The notes beneath the pieces were generated by a model that worked only from the letters and a program-made list of their open reading frames with translations, made no database searches and was not told the DNA's origin. A stretch of DNA of 8,170 bases from Alphaproteobacteria bacterium (lineage in GTDB: Bacteria > Pseudomonadota > Alphaproteobacteria > JABAAW01), in NCBI GenBank assembly GCA_014238625.1, contig JABAAS010000053.1:1-8170 (forward strand). The letters are read 5' to 3'. Shown piece after piece: positions 1 through 6,067 of this stretch. Position numbers and translations under genes: made by a program. Position 1 is the stretch's first letter. Every line of letters begins with the position of its first letter.

Positions 1-77
1 TCTACCGCCTCTCGCTGCTTATCGTTTAGAGATGCTAGCCATTCGCGCTCGAAGCGCACGAGCAACTGTTCTGTCAT
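1..77 (-). CDS. UvrD/PcrA/Rep-type DNA helicase, N-terminal fragment (partial)
   Basis: Reading the minus strand from the CAT at 75-77 gives an open frame of 25 codons that runs off the left edge. It ends in Leu-Asn-Asp-Lys-Gln-Arg-Glu-Ala-Val, which closely matches the Q-motif that opens superfamily 1 helicases of the UvrD/PcrA/Rep group (usual form LNpeQreAV). In that family the Gln contacts adenine and the Walker A loop follows shortly after; here it would lie outside the window. The protein would be an ATP-dependent 3'-5' DNA helicase used in repair or replication restart. It diverges from dapD, so the two genes share the 78-279 intergenic space. No strong Shine-Dalgarno sequence precedes the ATG. 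With 25 residues I cannot separate UvrD from PcrA, Rep or an AddA-like protein, so no symbol is given. Confidence 0.7.
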   Translation of the reverse strand, partial: MTEQLLVRFEREWLASLNDKQREAV

Positions 78-279
78 AGAGATTTTATTTTCATTGCTTC
101 TTGTTTTTGAGCCTTATTCTTGCGGCGTATTTAGCCTATCTCTGAGTTACTTTTCAGATCATTTTTTAGACTATTTTTTACACATTGACTCTCTAAAGGC
201 AAACGAGCAGAATCCCTGCGCGCTTGCAGAAAAATTCTACTAATCGTTAGAAACGAGACAAAGTTAATATAGATACCAT
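78..279. other. Divergent intergenic region between helicase and dapD
   Basis: About 200 bp without a supportable gene. It must hold the control signals for both flanking genes. It is AT-rich, with T-runs at 162-167 and 174-179 lying inside an imperfect 12-bp direct repeat (161-172 and 173-184, 10 of 12 identical). I found no convincing hairpin terminator, riboswitch or operator palindrome. Only one promoter candidate, facing dapD, is worth separate mention. Confidence 0.6.
185..213 (+). promoter_or_regulatory. Candidate sigma70-type promoter for dapD-dapE
   Basis: TTGACT at 185-190 matches the -35 consensus at 5 of 6 positions. Exactly 17 nt later, CAGAAT at 208-213 matches the -10 consensus at 4 of 6. 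Transcription would start near 220 and leave a leader of about 60 nt before dapD. It is the best-spaced pair I saw in this intergenic region, but such pairs arise by chance in AT-rich DNA. A weaker TAATAT at 265-270 has no matching -35. Confidence 0.35.
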
Positions 280-1224
280 TTGAGCATGCAAGAATCCTCA
301 AGAGAAGCCCCTAGAGCTGCCTCACCCGAGGCATCGAGCACTGGATTGCAACAGACGAGCCTATCTGAGACGCTACGCTTTGAACTCCAAGAGTCGATCG
401 AATCCGCTTGGCAACAACGCGACAATCTTTCTGGTTGCTCTGACGCGCGTTCTTCTGTGAAGCAGGTTTTATCCCACCTAGATACAGGAACTTTACGCGC
501 TGCAGAGAAGCGAGATGGAGAATGGATTACCAACGAATGGGTTAAGAAGGCGATACTTCTTTCTTTCCGCCTCAATCCCATGAGGATTATAAAGGGAGCT
601 CCCGATGGTGGTTTCTGGTGGGATAAGATAGATAGCAAGTTCAAAGATTGGAAGGAGTCGGACTTTCGCGCGGCGAGTTTTCGCGCGGTTCCCAGTTGTA
701 TAGTCAGGCATGCGAGTTATATTGCGCGCGATGTTATCCTTATGCCGAGCTTTGTCAACATAGGAGCTTATGTAGGTGAGGGCACGATGATCGACACTTG
801 GTCTACGGTTGGCAGCTGTGCGCAGATAGGCAGCCGAGTTCATATTTCTGGCGGTGCTGGTATCGGGGGAGTTTTAGAGCCACTACAAGCTCGCCCTGTT
901 ATTATCGAAGACGATTGCTTCATCGGCGCGCGCGCGGAGGTAGCGGAGGGAGTTCTGGTAGAGCAAGGCAGCGTTCTTGCTATGGGCGTCTTTTTAGGAC
1001 AATCGACCCGTATAATCGACCGCGCGAGCGGAGAGACTTATTTCGGTCGAGTGCCTGCTTATTCTGTAGTTGTGCCTGGCAGCTTGCCTGCCAAGCATTC
1101 TTTGCCAGACGGAAGTCCAGCGCCCAACCTTGCTTGCGCTGTTATCGTTAAAAAAGTTGACGCGAAAACGAAGGCGAAGACCTCGATCACCCAGCTTCTG
1201 CGAGATGCGAACGAGCATGCTTGA
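280..1224 (+). CDS. dapD: 2,3,4,5-tetrahydropyridine-2,6-dicarboxylate N-succinyltransferase
   Basis: DapD transfers succinyl from succinyl-CoA to tetrahydrodipicolinate in the cytoplasm, the committing step of the succinylase route to meso-diaminopimelate and lysine. The 314-aa product aligns along its length with Escherichia coli DapD as I remember it. An N-terminal helical domain is followed by a left-handed beta-helix of hexapeptide repeats (about residues 146-255), including GTMIDTW, TVGSCAQIG, GIGGVLEPLQA and FIGARAEV, and then a CAVIVKKVD C-terminal segment. Asp172 and Glu220 sit at the positions of the catalytic pair described for mycobacterial DapD, with the same 48-residue spacing. 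Family length is about 275; the surplus is mainly an N-terminal extension of roughly 28 residues rich in Ser and Ala. The start is uncertain: TTG 280, ATG 286 and TTG 346 are in frame, with no clear Shine-Dalgarno sequence. The stop overlaps the start of dapE, which implies translational coupling. Confidence 0.95.
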   Translation: MSMQESSREAPRAASPEASSTGLQQTSLSETLRFELQESIESAWQQRDNLSGCSDARSSVKQVLSHLDTGTLRAAEKRDGEWITNEWVKKAILLSFRLNPMRIIKGAPDGGFWWDKIDSKFKDWKESDFRAASFRAVPSCIVRHASYIARDVILMPSFVNIGAYVGEGTMIDTWSTVGSCAQIGSRVHISGGAGIGGVLEPLQARPVIIEDDCFIGARAEVAEGVLVEQGSVLAMGVFLGQSTRIIDRASGETYFGRVPAYSVVVPGSLPAKHSLPDGSPAPNLACAVIVKKVDAKTKAKTSITQLLRDANEHA

Positions 1225-2443
1225 GAAGCCTCGCAATGATGGCGATGCGCTGTCTAGTTGTCCGCAAGATTTTCTCCCTGTAGACTTGGCACAAGAGCTA
1301 TTGCGCCATAAGAGCCCGACCCCTGCGCGAGGGGCTATTTTTGCGCAAACGCAAGGCTGGCTACAGACGCTAGGTTTTTCTTGCAAACTACATCGCTTAG
1401 GCTCAGGCGATGAGACGACCGACAACCTTTATGCGCGTATTGGCTCAAATAAGCCGGTGCTTGCCTTCTGCGGACACCTAGACACGGTGCCAGAGGGGGA
1501 GGAGCTATTATGGTCTTCTCCTCCTTACGATGGACTTATCAAGGACGGCTTGCTAGTAGGCAGAGGAAGCGTTGATATGAAGAGCTCGGTTGCTGCTTTC
1601 ATCGCTGCGACGCGACGATTTCTCGCGCTTGATGATAAGCTTAGTGGCTCTATAGTTTTTTTGCTGACTGGCGATGAGGAGGGCAGAGCTACCTTCGGCA
1701 CGCGAGCCTTGCTAGAAGTTTTGCGCGATGAGGAAAAGGACTTCGATGCCTGCCTTACGGGCGAGCCAACTTGCGCCGAGAGGCTTGGAGATAGGATAAA
1801 GATCGGACGCCGTGGCTCGCTCAGTTTGCGCATAGAGGCGCGCGGCAAGGCTGGTCACAGCGCGTATCCACAATATGCATGCAACGCTGCGCATATTTTG
1901 CTGGCGTTGTTGAACGATCTCACGAACATAGCCCTTGATAAACTTGCTACTAGCGAAGATTCTTCGCATGCCGCTTTCGAGCCATCGAACTTGCAAGTCT
2001 CTGGATTTTCGACCGACAGCTTTGTATCGAACATGTTGCCTGGCAAGGCAGAGGCGGTTATCAGCATTCGCTACAACACCAAACACGATGAGGACAGCCT
2101 GCTTACACTACTAGAGGAGAAGAGCCGTCGTTTTGAGAGCGAAGGCTCGCAGATTACCATCGAACGCCTTTCTGGCGCGCGAGCCTTCTACAGACAACCG
2201 GAACGCTTTGTTGCTTTAGTGTCGGAGGCTATCTGCGAGATAACTGGCATTGATCCGCAGTTATCGACCGAGGGCGGAACTTCCGATTCGCGTTTTATCC
2301 ACCACCTATGCCCGACTCTAGACTTCGGTCCTGTTGGCAGGCAAATGCATGCTATCGATGAGAGCATCTTGGTGAGCGAACTCGAGATGCTTAGCGACAT
2401 CTACCATGCTATTTTGCTGAGATTTTTCAGCGACAAGGATTAG
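1205..2443 (+). CDS. dapE: Succinyl-diaminopimelate desuccinylase
   Basis: DapE is a cytoplasmic di-zinc peptidase of the M20 family that hydrolyses N-succinyl-L,L-diaminopimelate to diaminopimelate and succinate, downstream of DapD. From ATG 1205 the product is 412 aa (E. coli about 375). Zinc and catalytic residues are in place: His91 and Asp93 in GHLDTVP, Asp124 in the RGSVDMKSS block, catalytic Glu158 and ligand Glu159 in TGDEEG, Glu187 in TGEPT, and the late His382 in GRQMHAIDE. GKAGHSAYPQ marks the dimerisation (lid) domain. The GGTSDSRF substrate-binding motif is also present. ATG 1217 is an equally possible start (408 aa, 8-nt overlap with dapD rather than 20 nt). The open frame extends further upstream inside dapD, but that part does not resemble DapE. 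The overlap supports co-translation of consecutive pathway enzymes. Confidence 0.95.
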   Translation: MRTSMLEKPRNDGDALSSCPQDFLPVDLAQELLRHKSPTPARGAIFAQTQGWLQTLGFSCKLHRLGSGDETTDNLYARIGSNKPVLAFCGHLDTVPEGEELLWSSPPYDGLIKDGLLVGRGSVDMKSSVAAFIAATRRFLALDDKLSGSIVFLLTGDEEGRATFGTRALLEVLRDEEKDFDACLTGEPTCAERLGDRIKIGRRGSLSLRIEARGKAGHSAYPQYACNAAHILLALLNDLTNIALDKLATSEDSSHAAFEPSNLQVSGFSTDSFVSNMLPGKAEAVISIRYNTKHDEDSLLTLLEEKSRRFESEGSQITIERLSGARAFYRQPERFVALVSEAICEITGIDPQLSTEGGTSDSRFIHHLCPTLDFGPVGRQMHAIDESILVSELEMLSDIYHAILLRFFSDKD

Positions 2444-2490
2444 TGCGAACCATTGACAAAAAGAATCGGCTACAAGATTCGTTGATGAAA

Positions 2491-2521
2491 GTTAACTACA
2501 AGAGTTAACCACGAGAGTTAA
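2491..2521 (+). repeat. 13-bp tandem repeat in the ptsN leader
   Basis: GTTAACTACAAGA (2491-2503) is followed directly by GTTAACCACGAGA (2504-2516), identical at 11 of 13 positions, and then by a truncated GTTAA (2517-2521) that abuts the ptsN start. Each full unit contains the palindrome GTTAAC, so the array offers regularly spaced sites about one helical turn and a little more apart. The purine-rich end of the second unit (GAGA, 2513-2516) lies 8 nt before ATG 2525 and may be the only ribosome-binding help. A mini-ORF of seven codons (ATG 2485, stop TAA 2506-2508) runs through the first unit. Function is unknown; replication slippage is the simple explanation. Confidence 0.6.
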
Positions 2522-2524
2522 AAT

Positions 2525-2998
2525 ATGATTCTGATCGAAGATTTACTGCAACTTGATGCGATTTTAGTGCCTCTACAAGCCCGCTCTCTTCGCCATGCGC
2601 TAGAGTGCCTGCTCGACAAGATTGCGGAGAACCACCCGATCGAGAAGGATCGCGCGTTAGAGCTTTTAGTCGAGCGTGAGAAACTTGGCTCGACGGCTAT
2701 TGGCAATGGCGTAGCCCTACCTCATACTTTAATCGAGAACATCGAGGGTGCTGTTGGTTGTTTTGCGCGCTTGGCAAAACCGATAGAGTTTGACGCGCCG
2801 GACGATAGGGGAGTTGATTTGTTATTTTTGTTGCTTGCTGATAAGGCTGGCGGTGCGCAGCATGCTAGGACGATTTCGCATATTTCGCGCATCATGTCGC
2901 AGCGCGATGTGCAGAATGAGATCAGGCGTGCGAAAAACCGCAACGACATCCACGAGGTATTTAAAAAGAGTGAAAGTGGTGCGCGCGCGCAAGATTAG
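2525..2998 (+). CDS. ptsN: PTS IIA-like nitrogen regulatory protein (EIIA-Ntr)
   Basis: The 157-aa product has the size and fold signature of the fructose-type PTS EIIA domain, as in PtsN (E. coli 163 aa). The block REKLGSTAIGNGVALPHT contains the phosphorylatable His67, corresponding to His73 of E. coli. It is followed by AVGCFARLAKPIEFDAPD and VDLLFLLLADKAG, both PtsN-like. In the family, phosphate passes from EI-Ntr (PtsP) through NPr (PtsO) to this histidine, and the protein then regulates potassium transport, sigma-54-linked nitrogen metabolism or stringent response, depending on the species. It does not transport sugar. No PTS partner or rpoN is visible in the window. It starts at ATG 2525, 81 nt after dapE, and ends 12 nt before ccmA, so it is probably transcribed with the genes downstream. 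The 3' end carries a (GC)5 tract. Confidence 0.88.
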   Translation: MILIEDLLQLDAILVPLQARSLRHALECLLDKIAENHPIEKDRALELLVEREKLGSTAIGNGVALPHTLIENIEGAVGCFARLAKPIEFDAPDDRGVDLLFLLLADKAGGAQHARTISHISRIMSQRDVQNEIRRAKNRNDIHEVFKKSESGARAQD

Positions 2999-3010
2999 GT
3001 ACGAGAGTAG

Positions 3011-3709
3011 GTGACGCTCGAGGTTAATAAAAGATTTTCGCATAAACTTTCGGTAGATAATTTGTCGTGCGTTGCGGGCGGGCGAACATTATTTTCGGCT
3101 CGCTCTTTTAGACTTAGTGCTGGCGAGCTTCTTGCGGTTGATGGTGCGAATGGCAGTGGCAAGAGTTGCCTTTTGCGTAGCCTTTGTGGTTGCGTTAAGT
3201 TTGCGCGTGCGGGTAGCCGCGTTTTTTGGAACGAGCGGCTTATCGCTTTGGCGGAACTTACGCGAGAGTGTATGCGCGTAGGTCATAATGCGCCTTTTTT
3301 GGCGGGCTTGAGTTTATTTGAGAATTTGCAGTTTTGGTCTGATATATTTGCAAAAGAGGCGGCAGCAAGTCCAGACAAACTACCTTTGAACAGCCAAACC
3401 CTGAACAACTTGGCTGTGACCAATCTAGGACGCGCGAGCACCAGCTTTGCCTTGTCTTCTTTTTGGCATAAGCCGACTTGGCGTTTGTCTGCGGGACAAA
3501 AGCAGCGCGGAGCTTTGTCGATGCTTGCGCTGAAACCGCAAGCGAGCCTCTGGCTACTGGATGAACCGCACGCTGCACTTGATGCTGATGCGCGAGCGAG
3601 CCTAACAGATTGCATCGAGTCTCACCTTAGCGATGGAGGAATGGCGATTGTTGCGAGCCACGAAGACCTTTCTGCTACCGCGCAACATAGATTGACGCTA
3701 TGCGATTAG
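3011..3709 (+). CDS. ccmA: Cytochrome c maturation ABC transporter ATP-binding subunit CcmA
   Basis: CcmA is the cytoplasmic ATPase that, with CcmB and CcmC, drives release of haem-loaded CcmE from CcmC in System I cytochrome c biogenesis. The 232-aa product has Walker A GANGSGKS at residues 45-52, the ABC signature LSAGQ at 159-163, Walker B WLLDEP at 181-186 with Asp184 and catalytic Glu185, a D-loop with Asp191, and an H-loop His217. GHNAPFLAGLSLFENLQF (91-108) corresponds to the CcmA Q-loop region. The stretch before the signature (about 114-157) is roughly 15 residues longer than in E. coli and rich in Asn and Ser. The start is GTG: an in-frame TAG lies immediately upstream at 3008-3010, and no other good start is nearby. 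It begins 12 nt after ptsN and is 63 nt from ccmB. Confidence 0.95.
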   Translation: MTLEVNKRFSHKLSVDNLSCVAGGRTLFSARSFRLSAGELLAVDGANGSGKSCLLRSLCGCVKFARAGSRVFWNERLIALAELTRECMRVGHNAPFLAGLSLFENLQFWSDIFAKEAAASPDKLPLNSQTLNNLAVTNLGRASTSFALSSFWHKPTWRLSAGQKQRGALSMLALKPQASLWLLDEPHAALDADARASLTDCIESHLSDGGMAIVASHEDLSATAQHRLTLCD

Positions 3710-3772
3710 AGCGATTAGCGCGAATAGCAAAATATCTGATTATTTTTATCAAATTATCTTTCTTTAATCACT

Positions 3773-4492
3773 TTGCGTTCACTTAGGTTTATAGCAATTT
3801 TGCGAGTGTTACTTTTGCGCGAATGGCGATTCGCGCGAAGAGAGCGTAGCGCGTTGTGGATTACGCCTGCCTTTGTTCTTCTATCGAGCGGGATACTTGC
3901 CTTTGCTTTATCGCCTTTGTCTTTTGCTCCTTTTTCTCTTTCGCCTTCAATTTTATTTTCAGCGAATAGTGGCTTGCTGCTTTGCTTTGCCTGCATGCTT
4001 GCTTTAGACGGGTGGTTTTCGCGCGATGGCGAACAAGAAACGCTAGAGATATATGGTTTGAGCGAATACGGAACTTTATTATTTGTCTGTGGCAAGTTTT
4101 TGAGCTTTCTTCTGCTACGAGGACTTCCTACAGCCTTTAGCGTTGCGTTAGCGGTTTTGTTTTATCCGCGCCTTATGCTCTCGCCTTTATCTGCTTTTTT
4201 GGTAGCTTTACCGATTTTATGTTTATGTTTAGTTGCGATTGCTTCGATCGGACTTTTTGTGTCAGCCTTGAGCTTGCATACGGACGCGCGTTCAGAGAAT
4301 GCTCTACTATTGAGCTTACCTCTTTTTGTTGCTCCATTAATTTTCGCGATCGCTTGCCTATCGTCTGGCTTATCACAGGAGGATGAGATAATTCTTGGTT
4401 TTCTGCCGTCGCTACTTTTATTAAGCGGCACGAGTTTTCTTGCTCTTGCGCTTTTACCGATCACGGCTTTTTTGCTCGATTCGTCAAATTGA
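3773..4492 (+). CDS. ccmB: Cytochrome c maturation ABC transporter membrane subunit CcmB
   Basis: CcmB is the inner-membrane partner of CcmA in the System I complex. The 239-aa product (E. coli 220) is strongly hydrophobic, with about six membrane segments near residues 29-47, 58-80, 103-128, 141-165, 176-197 and 206-235. The family landmark in the loop after the second segment, D-G-x-Q-E-T-LE at 85-92, matches the FRDDLQDGSLE-type motif of E. coli CcmB, followed by a GK-FLSF-RGLP stretch. The basic N-terminus (REWRFARRER) fits the cytoplasmic amphipathic helix. The start is TTG 3773. The frame is open upstream to a TGA at 3737 but has no ATG, GTG or TTG there, and no ATG follows near the N-terminus. 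No Shine-Dalgarno sequence is visible in the AT-rich 63-nt gap after ccmA. Identity rests on motif plus position between ccmA and ccmC. Confidence 0.92.
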   Translation: MRSLRFIAILRVLLLREWRFARRERSALWITPAFVLLSSGILAFALSPLSFAPFSLSPSILFSANSGLLLCFACMLALDGWFSRDGEQETLEIYGLSEYGTLLFVCGKFLSFLLLRGLPTAFSVALAVLFYPRLMLSPLSAFLVALPILCLCLVAIASIGLFVSALSLHTDARSENALLLSLPLFVAPLIFAIACLSSGLSQEDEIILGFLPSLLLLSGTSFLALALLPITAFLLDSSN

Positions 4493-4504
4493 AAACGAGA
4501 TATT

Positions 4505-4511
4505 AGAGGAG
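4505..4511 (+). promoter_or_regulatory. Strong but distant Shine-Dalgarno-like sequence before ccmC
   Basis: AGAGGAG is one of the best anti-16S matches in the window, yet it ends 15 nt before the only sensible ccmC start, ATG 4527. Usual spacing is 5-9 nt. No ATG, GTG or TTG in the ccmC frame lies at the ideal distance. Confidence 0.35.
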
Positions 4512-4526
4512 ATACTATATTCGATA

Positions 4527-5252
4527 ATGAAGAAACTTTTACGATTGACGACTCCTTCTTCTGTGCGCTCTTTGTCGAACAACCTGCGCGGCTTTTGCTT
4601 GCTAGGCGCGGTTTTGTGCGGCGGCTTCGGAGTAGCTTGGGGCGCGTTATTTGCACCTGCCGACTACTTACAGGGCGAGTCTGTGCGCATCATTTACCTA
4701 CATGTGCCGAGTGCTATCTTGTCGAGCGTTCTGTATGGCACAATGGCACTCTTTTCTGCGATTTTTTTGATTACGCGCCTATCGGCATTTGCCTTGCTCT
4801 GCCAAGCGATAGCCCCGATAGGCTTATTATATACGGCACTGTGCATTGTTACGGGTTCTATCTGGGGGAAGCTTAGTTGGGGTGCTTGGTGGGTTTGGGA
4901 TGCGCGCCTGACTTCTCTTCTTGTTCTTTTTTTTCTTTACATCGGCTACTTTGCGCTGAACGATGCTTTTAGCGAGCGAGCGCGAGCTCGTATAGCGACC
5001 TCTGTTTTAGTTCTTGTCGGGGCTATAGACCTTCCGATCATCAAGTTTTCTGTTGAATGGTGGTATAGCCTGCACCAGCCTGCTTCTTTACTGCGGCGAG
5101 GAGGTAGCACTATCCACCCCGAGATTTTACAACCTCTGCTACTATCTATCGTTGGCGCGAGTTTTTTTGCTGCTTGGGCGACCTTTATGGTTTATGAGAA
5201 CATCTCTCTTTCGATACGCCTTCAGCGTTTAGAGTCGAGCGACTCTGCGTAG
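4527..5252 (+). CDS. ccmC: Haem delivery protein CcmC
   Basis: CcmC is the six-helix inner-membrane protein of the haem-handling family that presents haem to CcmE on the periplasmic face. The 241-aa product follows E. coli CcmC closely: FAPADYLQG and IIYLHVPSA (conserved His59), GSIWGKLSWGAWW, the tryptophan-rich WWVWDARLT motif (Trp121, Trp122, Trp124, Asp125), and SVEWWYSLHQPAS with the second haem ligand His183. Both axial histidines and the WWD core are therefore intact. ATG 4527 was chosen because it gives family-like length and a normal N-terminus (MKKLLRLTTPSS). The open frame continues upstream into ccmB, but that stretch is not CcmC-like. It lies 34 nt after ccmB and is followed after 61 nt by ccmD, whose product partners CcmC. 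Confidence 0.96.
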   Translation: MKKLLRLTTPSSVRSLSNNLRGFCLLGAVLCGGFGVAWGALFAPADYLQGESVRIIYLHVPSAILSSVLYGTMALFSAIFLITRLSAFALLCQAIAPIGLLYTALCIVTGSIWGKLSWGAWWVWDARLTSLLVLFFLYIGYFALNDAFSERARARIATSVLVLVGAIDLPIIKFSVEWWYSLHQPASLLRRGGSTIHPEILQPLLLSIVGASFFAAWATFMVYENISLSIRLQRLESSDSA

Positions 5253-5313
5253 ATATAAGCTACTAAATGTAACCGAACGCCTGCTTGCGACTTTCACCTA
5301 TACTGCTTCTGCT

Positions 5314-5472
5314 ATGCTTAGTTTTTTTCTTTCTCTGCCCCCGCTAGTCTTGCTTGCCTATATAGTTTTTTTCCTAGCCCTATGTTTGTTTGCGAGTATT
5401 TTATGCGCCCGGCGGCGTAGGCTACGAGTTAGAATCGAGAGGAGGCATTTGTCAGATAAGAAACGCTTATGA
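5314..5472 (+). CDS. ccmD: Small haem exporter subunit CcmD
   Basis: A 52-codon frame from ATG 5314 to TGA 5470-5472. The product has one hydrophobic segment (about residues 8-31) followed at once by an arginine-rich cytoplasmic tail (Arg33-Arg36, then alternating basic residues). This is the hallmark of CcmD, a 50-70 aa bitopic protein that binds CcmC and CcmE and helps release holo-CcmE. Gene order ccmC-ccmD-ccmE is the classical one, and its TGA overlaps the ATG of ccmE as ATGA, so the two are probably translationally coupled. The sequence of CcmD is poorly conserved, so the call rests on size, topology and position. The frame is open upstream to a TAG at 5230-5232 but offers no ATG, GTG or TTG before 5314, and no clear Shine-Dalgarno sequence. 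The purine-rich stretch 5437-5445 inside it may serve ccmE. Confidence 0.85.
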   Translation: MLSFFLSLPPLVLLAYIVFFLALCLFASILCARRRRLRVRIERRHLSDKKRL

Positions 5473-6035
5473 AAGAATGGATACGAAAGAGGATGATGCG
5501 GCGCCTAACGGCGATAGCGATGCTATTGAGTTGCGCGGGCTTAGGGGTTTTTTTGATTTTAAGTGCGTTGCGAGAGAACATAGTTTTTTTTCTTGTCCCG
5601 TCGGACATAGCGGCGCTCGAGGTTGACGATAGCTCTGCTGGCAACAATGGTGCAAAAAAAAATGATAATAGAAACGAGAGCAGTGACATCAGTGACGAGC
5701 GCAGAGACGAGCGCATTGTTGGCAGACGCATTAGGCTCGGCGGTCTGGTCGTAGAGGGTAGCTTGGCGCATGATGAGACGAGCGGCGAGATTAGTTTTGT
5801 TTTGACGGACGGACAAGCACGAGTTGCGGTTAACTATCGCGGCATTTTGCCGGACTTGTTCCGCGAGGGACAGGGTGTTGTTGCCATCGGTGAGGTTACC
5901 TCGCGTTCGTCTGATACAAGCATGCGCGCAACTTTCCGTGCCGAGCGCGTACTAGCGAAGCACGACGAGTATTATATGCCGCGCGGATTAGAGAAAAGCT
6001 TGAAAAAGCGCGACCTATGGCGCGAAGAACCATAA
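5469..6035 (+). CDS. ccmE: Periplasmic haem chaperone CcmE
   Basis: CcmE binds haem covalently in the periplasm and carries it from CcmC/CcmD to CcmF. The 188-aa product (E. coli 159) has a basic N-terminus and one signal-anchor segment (about 12-34). It is followed by an OB-fold beta-barrel starting near GRRIRLGGLVVEGS, with YRGILPDLFREGQGVVAIGEV in the middle. The haem-attachment motif LAKHDEYYMP contains His165, equal to E. coli His130, and Tyr169, equal to Tyr134. Between the anchor and the barrel lies about 21 extra residues rich in Asp, Asn, Ser and Lys (around 53-82), encoded in part by a run of nine A at 5654-5662. The C-terminus after the haem motif is short. The start ATG overlaps the ccmD stop. 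The best Shine-Dalgarno match, AGGAGG at 5440-5445, is 23 nt away. Confidence 0.95.
   Translation: MKEWIRKRMMRRLTAIAMLLSCAGLGVFLILSALRENIVFFLVPSDIAALEVDDSSAGNNGAKKNDNRNESSDISDERRDERIVGRRIRLGGLVVEGSLAHDETSGEISFVLTDGQARVAVNYRGILPDLFREGQGVVAIGEVTSRSSDTSMRATFRAERVLAKHDEYYMPRGLEKSLKKRDLWREEP
5654..5662 (+). repeat. A9 homopolymer inside ccmE
   Basis: Nine consecutive A span the Lys63-Lys64-Asn65 codons of the CcmE linker insertion. Runs of this length are prone to polymerase slippage, either in DNA or during transcription; losing or gaining one base would remove the OB fold and haem site. Here the frame is intact. A comparable A8 lies at 7238-7245 in ccmF. Confidence 0.6.
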
Positions 6036-6067
6036 ATAAAACTATAGCCAATATGAGCGTTAGCATA

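Noticed and set aside
161..184. Imperfect 12-bp direct repeat with T-runs upstream of dapD, as a terminator for either gene
   Set aside because: No GC-rich stem precedes the T-runs, and neither gene ends here. It is most likely AT-rich low complexity.
2463..2480. GAATC...GATTC inverted repeat between dapE and ptsN as a terminator or operator
   Set aside because: Only a 5-bp stem with an 8-nt loop, AT-rich, and no T-run after it.
2453..2481. TTGACA at 2453-2458 as a promoter for ptsN
   Set aside because: The -35 is perfect, but the hexamers at 16-18 nt spacing (AGATTC, GATTCG, ATTCGT) match the -10 consensus poorly. I do not list it as a promoter.
3281..3295. CcmA Q-loop with Asn after His where E. 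coli has Gln
   Set aside because: As I recall, this position varies among CcmA proteins, and all other ATPase motifs are intact, so there is no sign of inactivation.
3754..4095. Minus-strand frames opposite ccmA, ccmB, dapD and dapE
   Set aside because: They are basic, serine-rich shadows of the real genes with no domain and no start signal.
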